Positions 26,214 to 34,775 are shown, counted from the stretch's first letter. The stretch is DNA of 64,000 nucleotides from an uncultured Erysipelotrichaceae bacterium (GCA_947569705.1 CANOSP010000003.1:62001-126000); one strand, 5' to 3'. A program made the numbers and translations. The notes: generated by a model from the letters alone, not told the origin.

Positions 26214-26942
26214 ATGACACAATATGTCTACGGTAAAAATGTAATCAGACAAATCCTTTCTTCCGAAAAGAAGGTTTATGAAGTGGTCATTTCTGATTCT
26301 TTGAAAGACAAGGAAATTAAACGCATGCTGAATGAGCGCCGCATACCTGTGCGCTTATTACCGAAAAAGAAAATGGATGCGTTATTGCGAAATGATACCC
26401 ATCAGGGAATCGCAGCGAAAATCGATGATTATCGTACTTATTCGATTGAGGAATTGACAGCTTCGATACCGGAAGGGAAAACACCGCTTTTGATCATGCT
26501 GGACGGCTTAGAGGATCCTCATAATCTCGGGGCAATTTTAAGAACGGCTGATTGTGTCGGCGTAGATGGTATCATATTAGGCAAGCATCGCAGTGTGGCT
26601 TTAACGCCTACCGTGGCAAAAGTCAGCACCGGTGCGATAGATACTGTGAAGGTTGCGGTTGTAAACAACCTTTCTCAGACACTGGAGAAATTAAAGAAAC
26701 AGGGGTTCTGGGTTGTCGGCGCAGATGCGCAAAATGCACAGGATTACCGTCAAGGACAATATGATGTGCCTTTGGTATTGGTCATCGGCTCGGAAGGCTT
26801 CGGCATATCTTCACTTGTGCGAAGACATTGCGATTATGCGATTGCATTACCGATGGCAGGAAGTGTAACTTCCCTGAATGCATCGGTTGCTTGTGCAGTA
26901 TTGCTCTATGAAATCTATTCCCAACGCCATCCCCTGAAATAA
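26214..26942 (+). CDS. rlmB: 23S rRNA 2'-O-ribose guanosine methyltransferase RlmB (SpoU/TrmH family)
   Basis: 242 residues. N-terminal substrate-binding domain (YVYGKNVIRQILS) and C-terminal SPOUT knot with motif 1 LEDPHNLGAILRTAD, motif 2 VIGSEGFGISSLV and motif 3 PMAGSVTSLNASVA. Expected to methylate G2251 in 23S rRNA using SAM; family members with other targets exist. Adjacent to mrnC with no gap. Confidence 0.93.
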   Translation: MTQYVYGKNVIRQILSSEKKVYEVVISDSLKDKEIKRMLNERRIPVRLLPKKKMDALLRNDTHQGIAAKIDDYRTYSIEELTASIPEGKTPLLIMLDGLEDPHNLGAILRTADCVGVDGIILGKHRSVALTPTVAKVSTGAIDTVKVAVVNNLSQTLEKLKKQGFWVVGADAQNAQDYRQGQYDVPLVLVIGSEGFGISSLVRRHCDYAIALPMAGSVTSLNASVACAVLLYEIYSQRHPLK

Positions 26943-26953
26943 CAGGAGGATTT

Positions 26954-27562
26954 ATGAATTTATACGACAGTGAAAATGATTCTGTTCTGTTGTATATGAT
27001 CTATCAAATGGATGAAGAAAGCTTAGAAACAATGCTGGATAAATATTATGTGTACAGTGTAAAGCTGTTGAAGTGTTATTTATATCATCAAGAATATGAA
27101 ATGTTCGGTGAGGACTGCTTAAAGGATATTCAAACAGTAATATTAAAAGCAATTTACGGTTATCGATATGATCGCAGAGCCAGTTTTATGACATATTATC
27201 ATAAGATGTTCTATTATCGCATTCTTAATTATCGCCGCCGTTTATTGTCTTATAAAGGCATTATGGAGCGCAGTTTGGTATCATTGGATAACTTTGTCAA
27301 CAAAGAAAGTTCCGATACCTTTATGGATTTTATGGTAAATGATGATGTTACACTGGAAGGAAGCTATACCTTGCATAAAGAAGAATATCGATATGTTTTA
27401 AAGCGGCTGCTTTTTGATTTGCGGCCCGATGAGCAGCAAGCCGTCATCATGCATCAAGACGGATATTCTTATCGAGATATCGCAGAAACGTTACATATGA
27501 ATCAGCGGCATGTTGAATATGTTATTATGAAAGTGCGGAAATCAAAAGCATTGATTGACTAA
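26954..27562 (+). CDS. Sigma-70 family RNA polymerase sigma factor at the sigH position
   Basis: 202 residues. It lies between rlmB and rpmG/secE/nusG, exactly where sigH sits in Bacillus. Region 2 is diverged (FGEDCLKDIQTVILKAIYGY, then DRRASFMTYYHKMFYYRILNY); region 4 is recognisable as LLFDLRPDEQQAVIMHQDGYSYRDIAETL followed by a second helix with basic residues. It could be a SigH-like stress, competence or division-linked factor. AGGAGG lies 7 bases before the start. The rae1 (yacP) gene that normally comes between is absent. Confidence 0.82.
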   Translation: MNLYDSENDSVLLYMIYQMDEESLETMLDKYYVYSVKLLKCYLYHQEYEMFGEDCLKDIQTVILKAIYGYRYDRRASFMTYYHKMFYYRILNYRRRLLSYKGIMERSLVSLDNFVNKESSDTFMDFMVNDDVTLEGSYTLHKEEYRYVLKRLLFDLRPDEQQAVIMHQDGYSYRDIAETLHMNQRHVEYVIMKVRKSKALID

Positions 27563-27610
27563 AGAGCCGGTTTGTGATAAAGTTATTAGGCAAAGGTGAG
27601 GTGTTTGCCA

Positions 27611-27760
27611 ATGAATGATAAAGTGATCTTGACTTGCACCGTATGCTTATCACGCAATTATACGACGCATCGAAATAAAAAAACGCATGCAGAGCGTTTG
27701 GAATTGAAAAAATATTGTAAGAAATGCGGCTGTCATACGCTGCATAAAGAGACTAAGTAA
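27611..27760 (+). CDS. rpmG: 50S ribosomal protein L33
   Basis: 49 residues, too short for many gene finders. Zinc-binding form with two CxxC pairs, CTVC near residue 9 and CKKC near 36, and the usual [18 protein letters not shown] core. Upstream AAGGTGAGG supports the ATG at 27611. Located just before secE and nusG, as in Bacillus (rpmGB). Confidence 0.93.
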   Translation: MNDKVILTCTVCLSRNYTTHRNKKTHAERLELKKYCKKCGCHTLHKETK

Positions 27761-27772
27761 GGAGTGATGTTC

Positions 27773-27949
27773 ATGAAGTGGTTCAGCATCGCAGGGATTC
27801 GTTCTGAAATCAGCAGAATCCGTTGGCCAAAGGGTAAGGATTTAATGGGAAACAGCGGCAAGGTGATTTTCTTCACTGTTGCGTTTGCCTTGTTTTTTAC
27901 CGTATGCGAGATCATAGCTTCAGGATTCCTGAAGTTTGTAGGAATTTAG
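27773..27949 (+). CDS. secE: Preprotein translocase subunit SecE
   Basis: 58 residues with one C-terminal membrane helix (about 32-52) after an amphipathic helix and the RWPKGKDLM motif typical of SecE. It clamps SecY in the translocon. The start at 27773 (GGAG 8 bases upstream) is preferred over in-frame starts at 27764/27767. It lies 12 bases after rpmG and 9 before nusG. Confidence 0.93.
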   Translation: MKWFSIAGIRSEISRIRWPKGKDLMGNSGKVIFFTVAFALFFTVCEIIASGFLKFVGI

Positions 27950-27958
27950 GAGGAGCTT

Positions 27959-28507
27959 ATGGCTGAAGGTAATAAAGAATGGTACGTAGTTAATACGTAT
28001 GCCGGGCATGAGAATCGAGTAAAAGAAAATCTGGAGCGTCGTATGGAAACGATGGGTCTGCAGGATTACTTGTTTCGAGTAATTGTCGCTGAAGAAAAAG
28101 AGATTGAATATAAAAACGGCAAGGAAGTTGAAAAAGTTAAAAACCTTTTCTCCGGATATGTTTTTGTAGAGATGATCATGACGGATGAAGCTTGGTATAT
28201 TGTTCGTAATACACCGGGTGTTACCGGATTTATCGGATCCAGCGGCGGCGGCGCTAAGCCTTTCCCGGTTGCTGAGGATGAAATGGAATCCATTCTGAGA
28301 CGTCTCGGTATGAGTGAGCGCAGAGTGAATGTTGACTTTACAATCGGGGATCGCGTGAAGATTTTATCGGGCGCATTCGACGGTGTAGAGGGAACTGTTG
28401 AAGAATTAGACAACGAAACACAGACAGCAGTCGTATTAACAATTCTATTTGGTAGAGAAACACCGACAGAAATCAGCTACAGTGATTTAGAAAAAGTTGA
28501 ATTTTAA
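27959..28507 (+). CDS. nusG: Transcription termination/antitermination protein NusG
   Basis: 182 residues. NGN domain (KEWYVVNTYAGHENRVKENL, then LFSGYVFVEMIMTDEAWYIVRNTPGVTGFIG) and a C-terminal KOW domain (FTIGDRVKILSGAFDGVEGTVEEL). It binds RNA polymerase and modulates pausing and Rho- or ribosome-linked functions. A strong terminator follows, and rplK/rplA, its usual neighbours, are not here. Confidence 0.97.
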   Translation: MAEGNKEWYVVNTYAGHENRVKENLERRMETMGLQDYLFRVIVAEEKEIEYKNGKEVEKVKNLFSGYVFVEMIMTDEAWYIVRNTPGVTGFIGSSGGGAKPFPVAEDEMESILRRLGMSERRVNVDFTIGDRVKILSGAFDGVEGTVEELDNETQTAVVLTILFGRETPTEISYSDLEKVEF

Positions 28508-28512
28508 ATAAG

Positions 28513-28550
28513 AAATGCACATGGTTCTGAGTGAATCGGTGCATTTTTTT
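28513..28550 (+). terminator. Terminator after nusG
   Basis: Stem AAATGCAC/GTGCATTT (28513-28520 and 28539-28546) followed by a T-run. Confidence 0.85.
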
Positions 28551-28752
28551 ATGAGAAAGAGACTTAGGTAATTGAACTTTTTAATGTGTTATCCTGTTTA
28601 TTATTAAGGTTTGTTATTTACAAATCGGAGCCCAAAAAAGCTCACAGGTATTTGAATGGTACAGTCGCTTCGCAAGAGGATAAACACGACGAGTTATTTT
28701 GACAAGTTTTTACGATCGACTTCGTTATAATATGAAAAAGGAAGTGAGGAAT

Positions 28753-28941
28753 ATGCGCAGGCGCGTCGGCATTATTCTGATCGTAAGCGGTCTGATTTTG
28801 ATCATTAAGCCAAACTTAGATTTTGACACTATGATGATGGGGTTCAATTACATAGCGGTACATTATTGGCCGATCGGTTTTATCTTTGTCGGTGCTTTGT
28901 TATTGTGGCCGCAAAAGCATAGCGCAAAACGAAAACGGTGA
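28753..28941 (+). CDS. Small two-helix membrane protein
   Basis: 62 residues from ATG 28753, chosen because GGAAGTGAGG lies just upstream and a TATAAT (28726-28731) would place the transcript start near 28738, after the alternative ATG at 28732. It has two hydrophobic helices (VGIILIVSGLILII and WPIGFIFVGALLLW) with a short loop and a basic C-terminal tail (HSAKRKR). The layout resembles the LiaI/LiaF N-terminal or DUF5668 type of envelope-stress membrane modules, but identity is not established. Confidence 0.6.
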   Translation: MRRRVGIILIVSGLILIIKPNLDFDTMMMGFNYIAVHYWPIGFIFVGALLLWPQKHSAKRKR

Positions 28942-28957
28942 ACAAGCCGTTTTTTTA
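28932..28957 (+). terminator. Terminator overlapping the end of the small membrane protein gene
   Basis: Stem AAAACGG/CCGTTTT overlapping the TGA stop codon, then T-run. Confidence 0.7.
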
Positions 28958-29230
28958 TGTAAGCATGTAAGATGTTCGTGTTGCTCTGAATACAGGGTAT
29001 TTTCTTTAAGAACAAAGTGATTGATAAGAGAAAAATTGCGGATTTATCATGTGAATTTATAACTTTAATTCACTGTATTAGAAGATATACTGCTAAAAAA
29101 AGATAATTTTTGAACATTATTCTTATCGAATGTCAGAAATACCTCTTTGGGTAAAATTACCTGATAATTTTCATAAACTTTTACTGCTTTCTATGTTATA
29201 ATAATAAACGGCAAGCAAGGAGGGGTGTAC

Positions 29231-29920
29231 GTGATCTTATTGGAAAACGTCTCTAAATCATTTAAAAATGGTGTTCATGCTTTACGTGATGTAAATTTAT
29301 ATATTGAAGAGGGCGAATTTGTTTATATTATCGGCCCGACAGGAAGCGGTAAATCAACCCTGATCAAGCTGCTGGACGGTGAATTGATTCCGTCAAGCGG
29401 CCGTGTTGTCGTTGCCGGAACCGATGTAGGAAAACTGCGTCATTCTAAAGTACCTCTGTATCGCCGCAATATCGGTGTCGTATTTCAGGACTTTCGCTTA
29501 TTGCCGGAATTGACGGTATTTGAGAATATCGCATTTGCTTTGCAGGTGATCGGATTGGATAAGGTTACGATTCGTCGTCGCGTGCGTGAAATACTGGAGC
29601 TTGTTTCTTTAGAGGATAAGGCGAAATCCTTTCCGCGTGAATTATCCGGCGGGCAACAGCAGCGTGCTACGATCGGTCGTGCGATTGCGAACAGTCCGCG
29701 TGTATTAATTGCGGATGAGCCTACGGGAAATCTTGACCCCGAAAAAAGTCAAGAGATTATGGATTTATTAGAGAAGATTAATCAAGAAGAGAATACCACG
29801 ATATTGATGGTTACTCATGATTCTAATTTGGTTGATATGAATAAAAAGCGCACGATTGCTTTAGAGGAAGGATATATTGTAGCTGATATTCAGAAGGGTG
29901 GGTATATCCACCATGATTAG
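29231..29920 (+). CDS. ftsE: Cell division ATP-binding protein FtsE
   Basis: 229 residues from GTG 29231, 7 bases after AGGAGG (29218-29223); an in-frame GTG at 29225 is too close to it. Walker A GPTGSGKST, Q-loop VVFQDFRLLPELTVFENIAFAL (FtsE-specific), signature LSGGQQQR, Walker B VLIADEPTGNLDP, H-loop VTHD. It energises FtsX to activate an extracellular peptidoglycan hydrolase at the septum. Its stop overlaps the first ftsX start (ATG inside CATGATTAG). Confidence 0.96.
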   Translation: MILLENVSKSFKNGVHALRDVNLYIEEGEFVYIIGPTGSGKSTLIKLLDGELIPSSGRVVVAGTDVGKLRHSKVPLYRRNIGVVFQDFRLLPELTVFENIAFALQVIGLDKVTIRRRVREILELVSLEDKAKSFPRELSGGQQQRATIGRAIANSPRVLIADEPTGNLDPEKSQEIMDLLEKINQEENTTILMVTHDSNLVDMNKKRTIALEEGYIVADIQKGGYIHHD

Positions 29921-30815
29921 ATTTTTCCGCTTATTGCCTTATCATTTAAAATCGGCAATACAGGGATTGGTTCGCCACAGTGCAACCGCTTTTTCTGCTA
30001 TATCGGCTGTTACAATGACATTGATTCTGATGGCATTGTTTATGCTGCTGACGGGAAACATCTCAAGCTTTACTAAGAATATCGAATCGGATTTCCGTAT
30101 TCATGCTTCTATTGACGCTGTTCAAGATGAAGCTGATATTGCGAAGCTGCAACAGAAGGTGGAAAGCATACCCGGTGTGAAAATAGTAGAATTTTCAAAC
30201 AAGGATCAGGAATTGGCAAAGCTGAAAGAAGAAAATGAAAATATTTTCGGCATGTATGAGGAAGGCGATGCGAATCCGCTGCGTGATGTTTTTATTATTG
30301 AAACTGCAACACCGGAAGATATTGAACCGGTGACTGCGACTTTAAATACAACCGAAGGCATCAATAAGGCGGAATACGGCGGAGACGGCGTGTCGGTAAT
30401 GGTAGATTTGTTTAAGGCAATTCGTAACGGCGGTTTTATCTTTGTCGGCGCATTGAGTCTTTTGGCGGTATTTTTAATATCAACTACAATTAAAATGACT
30501 ATTTATGCGCGTAGTACGGAAATCGGTATTATGCGTAATGTCGGCGCAACAAACGGTTTTATTCGTGTTCCTTTCATTGCGGAAGGCTTAGTGATCGGTT
30601 TAGTCGGAGCGTTGTTGCCGTGTATTTTTACGTATTTCGGATATAGCTATTTATATCAAATATTAAACGGACAATTTTTATCAAATATGCTTGTGATGCA
30701 GGAAGTATATCCGTTTGCGTTAAATATCTGTTATGTGCTGTTGGGGTGCGGTGTACTTGTCGGTGTACTCGGCAGTTTTATGGCAGTATCGAAATATTTG
30801 AGGTGGAAACGATGA
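29913..30815 (+). CDS. ftsX: Cell division protein FtsX, first copy
   Basis: 300 residues from ATG 29913. Four membrane helices: one near 25-45, then a large extracellular loop (about 48-165, with 'IPGVKIVEFSNKDQELAKL'), then three C-terminal helices including GALSLLAVFLISTTIKMTIYARS and IMRNVGATNGFIRVPFIAEG, the permease motif. It ends in KYLRWKR. Partner of FtsE; its loop is expected to bind the downstream M23 hydrolase. Overlaps ftsE by 8 bases and the hydrolase gene by 4. Confidence 0.94.
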   Translation: MIRFFRLLPYHLKSAIQGLVRHSATAFSAISAVTMTLILMALFMLLTGNISSFTKNIESDFRIHASIDAVQDEADIAKLQQKVESIPGVKIVEFSNKDQELAKLKEENENIFGMYEEGDANPLRDVFIIETATPEDIEPVTATLNTTEGINKAEYGGDGVSVMVDLFKAIRNGGFIFVGALSLLAVFLISTTIKMTIYARSTEIGIMRNVGATNGFIRVPFIAEGLVIGLVGALLPCIFTYFGYSYLYQILNGQFLSNMLVMQEVYPFALNICYVLLGCGVLVGVLGSFMAVSKYLRWKR

Positions 30816-32191
30816 AAAAGAAATTAACAGCATTGATTACTGCATTTGCATTAATATGTATTATACCTTATTCAAGCGAGGTAGTACATGCGGAAGACTT
30901 TGCGAGCAATCAAGACTACTATGATTCTGTATGTCGTCAATACAATAAGGATTCAGAAACTACAGCTTTATGTAATCGTTATCGTGATTGGCTGAGTAAT
31001 GAGCAGGATGCGTTAAAAGGTCAGGTTGCGAATATTAATTCATCAATTGAGAAGCTTCAGGGCAACATTGATGCACTACAGTCTGAAATCAATAAGAATC
31101 AAGCTTCAATCGATAAGTTAGATGCTCAGATCGCAAAGAATGAGGAAGCGATCCAACAGATTCAAGGTGTTATTGAAAATTTACAAGTAGAAATCAAAGA
31201 AACAGAGAACGATATTGAAGTTCGTGATGATCAGATTAAGGACCGCATGGTCAGTGAGCAGGCTTCCATCGGAACCAATGCCTATGCGGAGTTTATTATG
31301 GGAGCGACGGATCTGGTTGATATGGTGCGTATTGTTGAGGGTATTACACGCATTACGGAAAATGATCAAGATGAAATCAAAGCGTTAGAGGAAGATAAAG
31401 CGAAGCTGGATCAACAAAAGGATGAACAGGAGCGCTTAAAGAACGATCAGGAAATCGCAAAAAAGGAAAATGAGGAAAACCGAGCAGTGATCATTGAGGC
31501 AAAGGAAGCCAATGAAGCATTAAAAAGCGAATATTTAAAACAAGAAGCAGAATTAATTGAACAAAAGCGTAGTGCAGAAGGTGCTTCTCAAGCAATTCAA
31601 AGTCAAATAGCCAGTATAAACTCAGCTGATTTAGGCTTTGTCGCAAGCAGCGGCTGGATCGTACCGGTGCCGAGTGCCTATATTTCCGCGGGAACATGGG
31701 CTTATCCGGGCGGCGGGTTCCATCCCGGAAGAGATTTTGCGGCATCTGTCGGTACACCGATTTATGCGCCGATCGGCGGGGTAATCGTTTATGCAAATAA
31801 TCCGATTCCTACATATAACGGCTTTTTAGGAAACTGGGTAGGTTATCCGGCAGGCGGCGGAAATACGATTCATATGATCGGATCTGTGAACGGAACGACT
31901 TATGCGATTTCTTTCTTCCATATGGCACAAGAAAATTTCTTAGCTTCTCCGGGCATGGCTGTTACGCAAGGTCAGCAGCTCGGCGCAGTCGGTCATACAG
32001 GGAACAGTACCGGTCCGCATTGTCATGTGGAAGTGTTCAATCTCGGCAGTATGTCGGTTGAAACAGCAGTAGCACAGTTCTCATACAGTGCCGATTTTGC
32101 ATGGGGCTGCGGCTGGCGCACGGAGTCTACAAGCTGTGATGCGAAAGGCGCTGCACCGTGTCGCGAGCGACCGGAAAAATTCTTCGGATAA
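30812..32191 (+). CDS. Secreted murein hydrolase (EnvC/PcsB-like coiled coil plus M23 LytM domain)
   Basis: 459 residues from ATG 30812 (overlaps the ftsX stop as ATGA). Signal peptide 1-27, long coiled coil about 60-265 (many heptads, e.g. KLQGNIDALQSEINKNQA), then a LytM/M23 endopeptidase domain near 300-425. Zinc motifs HPGRD (HxxxD) and HCHVEVF (HxH) are both present, so it should be catalytically active, unlike EnvC. In pneumococcus FtsX activates PcsB through its coiled coil; the same logic is inferred here. The Cys-containing C-terminal extension (ESTSCDAKGAAPC) is unusual. Confidence 0.92.
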   Translation: MKKKLTALITAFALICIIPYSSEVVHAEDFASNQDYYDSVCRQYNKDSETTALCNRYRDWLSNEQDALKGQVANINSSIEKLQGNIDALQSEINKNQASIDKLDAQIAKNEEAIQQIQGVIENLQVEIKETENDIEVRDDQIKDRMVSEQASIGTNAYAEFIMGATDLVDMVRIVEGITRITENDQDEIKALEEDKAKLDQQKDEQERLKNDQEIAKKENEENRAVIIEAKEANEALKSEYLKQEAELIEQKRSAEGASQAIQSQIASINSADLGFVASSGWIVPVPSAYISAGTWAYPGGGFHPGRDFAASVGTPIYAPIGGVIVYANNPIPTYNGFLGNWVGYPAGGGNTIHMIGSVNGTTYAISFFHMAQENFLASPGMAVTQGQQLGAVGHTGNSTGPHCHVEVFNLGSMSVETAVAQFSYSADFAWGCGWRTESTSCDAKGAAPCRERPEKFFG

Positions 32192-32217
32192 AAATAGAAA
32201 GGCGGTAAGACAGAGAT

Positions 32218-33120
32218 ATGATTCAATTTTTCAAAAGCATACCTTTTCATATAAAATCCGCTGCGAAAAGTTTGGTAAGGCACTTGGTTATGACCTTGTC
32301 GGCAGCTTCCGCAGTCATGGTAACCTTAGTACTGCTTGCCGCATTTTTAATGATTGCCGGCAATGTCAGCGGCTTTGCCGATCATATCGAAGACGAAATC
32401 CGTATTCATGTGATTTTGGGAGAAAACATCGTCAGTGAAGAACAGCTTCAGGAAACAAAAACTGAAATAGAAGCGATCGACGGTGTAAAAGAGGCTGAAT
32501 TATCTGATAAGGAAAATGAATTAAAACTGTGGATTGCGGAAAAGGGTGAAATCTTTTCTATGTATGAGGGCGAAAATAACCCGCTCCACAATGCGTTCTT
32601 TGTCAGTGTCACTGATCCTGATCGTATTGCCGAGATCAATGATACAATTATCGCGCTTGATTTTGTAGATGATGCGATGTACGGAGGAAACAGTATTTCT
32701 ACTTTGATATCAATGCTTAACACAGTACGCAGCGGTATCATTGTCTTTGTGGCATTGTTAGGTGTACTTGCCATCTTCCTGATCAGTAATACGATTAAAA
32801 TGGGTATTTACGCTCGAACTAATGAAATTGCGATTATGCGCAATGTCGGTGCGACGAATACCTTTATCAAAACACCGTTTATGATCGAAGGTATGATCAT
32901 CGGCTTACTGGGATCAATTCTGCCTTGTATCGGAGCTTATTTCGGCTATGCTTATCTATACAATGCGATGGGCGGACAGCTCTTCAGTAATGTATTTGCA
33001 TTCCAGCCGATCAATCCGTTTGTATTTGAAATCATCGGTATTTTGATTATCACCGGAATGTTTGTCGGTGTCTTTGGTTCTTTCTTATCAACGACTAAAT
33101 ATTTGCGTTGGAAACGATAA
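32218..33120 (+). CDS. Second FtsX paralogue
   Basis: 300 residues, same length and topology as the first FtsX: helix near 25-45, extracellular loop with 'IDGVKEAELSDKENELKLW', three C-terminal helices with LLGVLAIFLISNTIKMGIYART and IMRNVGATNTFIKTPFMIEG, ending in KYLRWKR. It lies 26 bases after the hydrolase gene with its own AAAGGCGG site and no second ftsE. Two FtsX copies flanking one hydrolase suggest a heteromeric FtsE2-FtsX1-FtsX2 complex; this is inference. A bidirectional terminator follows. Confidence 0.92.
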   Translation: MIQFFKSIPFHIKSAAKSLVRHLVMTLSAASAVMVTLVLLAAFLMIAGNVSGFADHIEDEIRIHVILGENIVSEEQLQETKTEIEAIDGVKEAELSDKENELKLWIAEKGEIFSMYEGENNPLHNAFFVSVTDPDRIAEINDTIIALDFVDDAMYGGNSISTLISMLNTVRSGIIVFVALLGVLAIFLISNTIKMGIYARTNEIAIMRNVGATNTFIKTPFMIEGMIIGLLGSILPCIGAYFGYAYLYNAMGGQLFSNVFAFQPINPFVFEIIGILIITGMFVGVFGSFLSTTKYLRWKR

Positions 33121-33122
33121 TA

Positions 33123-33146
33123 AAAATCAGCTTTCGGGCTGATTTT
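33123..33146. terminator. Bidirectional terminator between ftsX2 and veg-like gene
   Basis: Perfect nine-pair stem AAAATCAGC/GCTGATTTT with TTTCGG loop between two converging genes. Confidence 0.9.
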
Positions 33147-33387
33147 CTTTATGTGCGCTGATTACACAGCTTTTCGTATAAACATCCAAATAAGTAATGG
33201 TGGTTTTGTAGCTTCCGTATTCTTTAGTATCCACTTCAACTTCAAAAAAATGGCGAAACAATGCGGTAACCTTTGCATCTCCCTGCTTAATCATACGATA
33301 TGTCGAATGCGGGTGATAAACGATATCAACACGCTGTCCTTTCAGCTTTGCTATTTCTTCTTTGATTTTAGCCACACAAGCATCCAT
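33127..33387 (-). CDS. Veg-like protein (DUF1021)
   Basis: 86 residues. Resembles Bacillus Veg: an N-terminal helix (ACVAKIKEEIAKLKGQRVDIVYH), a basic YRMIKQGDAKVTALFRHFFEVEV segment and a C-terminal TTITYLDVYTKSCVI strand. Veg is a small cytoplasmic protein that stimulates biofilm matrix genes in Bacillus, mechanism unclear. AAGGAGTG precedes the ATG. The resemblance is by pattern and size; moderate confidence. Confidence 0.68.
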   Translation of the reverse strand: MDACVAKIKEEIAKLKGQRVDIVYHPHSTYRMIKQGDAKVTALFRHFFEVEVDTKEYGSYKTTITYLDVYTKSCVISAHKENQPES

Positions 33388-33461
33388 TTTATCACTCCTT
33401 ATTTAATTGTATGAAGAATGTGCCGGCTTTATGTTATAATACAGAACAGAAGGTGATCACT

Positions 33462-34694
33462 ATGCCGAAAATCGGAATGAGACTCATAAAAACTGCACTT
33501 GCCGTATTTCTTTGCTTTATTATCTATCAGATCAGAGGCGAAGGAATTCCGTTTTATTCCGCGATTGCGGCTGTGCTTTGTATGCAAAGAGAGATCGAGG
33601 ACTCAAAGGAAAAAGGGAAAAGCCGAATGCTTGCGACGCTGATCGGGGGTATTGCCGGCATGGGAATTTTGTATTTATTCAAATATTACGGTATTGACGC
33701 AACATCATGGCTTTGTTATCTGCTTGTGTCTGTATCCTTAATTCCGTTAATATATACCACTGTGCTGTTGAAACAGCCGGATTGTGCATATATCAGTTGT
33801 GTCGTATTTTTATGTATTTGTATATCTCACGGCAATGATGCAGATCCGTTTGCGTTTGCACTGAATCGAATGTTAGATACATGGATCGGAATTCTTGTCG
33901 CTATCGGTGTCAATGCTTTTCATTTGCCCCATCGTAAGCATAAGCATTTATGGTTGGAAATTCCGTTTGGCTACTTAAGTGAAAACGGCAGCTTATCCGT
34001 TTATATGCAGCATTATTTAAGGCGATTTTCCAAAGAAGGATTGCATTTGTTGATCACATCATCTAAAACACCGGCGCAGCTGAATCAATGTGTTTCCGAT
34101 TCGTTCCCGCTGTCAGCCTTTGCATTGTTAGACGGGGCGATTTATTATGATCGACAAAACGATCGCTGTCAAGCACTGTGCGAGATGCCTTATCCATTAT
34201 GGTCAAAACTGGCGAATACATTGTCAGCTTCCGGATTTTTACCGTTTTTATATGAAATCAGTGATCAGCGATTATATATTCATCATCAAGAGATCATGAC
34301 TGATGCAGAAAGACAATTTTACATACAATGCTTAAGCAATCATGAAAATCACTTTGTCCTGAGTGAACACGCAATCAGTGAAAGTTATCGTCATGATTGT
34401 GTTATGTTGGAATTGTTGGTGGAAAAAGAACGGATAGAAGCGCTGTATCATCTGTTAAAGGTGTTCATTCAGGAAATTACATGGATTGCATATGAGCGAG
34501 ATCATGAGATGACGCAGATTCGCATTTATTCACAGCGATTAGTACAAAACGATTGTTTGAAAGACGCGATGGGTCAATCTGCACAAACTGATATTCAACA
34601 TTTGCGCTATAAGCATCAACCGAGTGAAAAACAGATCATTCAAGATATGAAAAAGCTGTTTTATCATCATGAGCATAAAAGTGACGGATCATGA
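33462..34694 (+). CDS. FUSC/aromatic-acid-exporter-type membrane domain fused to a degenerate HAD-like domain
   Basis: 410 residues from ATG 33462 (AAGGTGAT upstream). Residues 1-155 are hydrophobic with about five or six helices and the ArAE/FUSC start 'GMRLIKTALAVFLCFIIY', then 'FYSAIAAVLCMQREIEDSKEKG'. After LPHRKHKH, residues about 165-290 follow the order of a Cof-type HAD: 'FSKEGLHLLITSSKTP' (like TGRP) and 'ALLDGAIYYD' (like SNGALIYD), but motif I DxDGT is replaced by PFGYL, so catalysis is unlikely. The tail is helical. Transport and regulatory roles are inferences. Confidence 0.7.
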   Translation: MPKIGMRLIKTALAVFLCFIIYQIRGEGIPFYSAIAAVLCMQREIEDSKEKGKSRMLATLIGGIAGMGILYLFKYYGIDATSWLCYLLVSVSLIPLIYTTVLLKQPDCAYISCVVFLCICISHGNDADPFAFALNRMLDTWIGILVAIGVNAFHLPHRKHKHLWLEIPFGYLSENGSLSVYMQHYLRRFSKEGLHLLITSSKTPAQLNQCVSDSFPLSAFALLDGAIYYDRQNDRCQALCEMPYPLWSKLANTLSASGFLPFLYEISDQRLYIHHQEIMTDAERQFYIQCLSNHENHFVLSEHAISESYRHDCVMLELLVEKERIEALYHLLKVFIQEITWIAYERDHEMTQIRIYSQRLVQNDCLKDAMGQSAQTDIQHLRYKHQPSEKQIIQDMKKLFYHHEHKSDGS

Positions 34695-34766
34695 TGATAT
34701 TAGCTTCAAAATAGGAGTCTGATAGGATATAATTCAGCTTGAAAGTAGTTTTGTTTCAAAGAAGCA

Positions 34767-34775
34767 TGATATAAT
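34767..34775 (+). promoter_or_regulatory. Extended -10 promoter
   Basis: TGATATAAT, 48 bases before the asparaginase-like gene. Confidence 0.5.
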
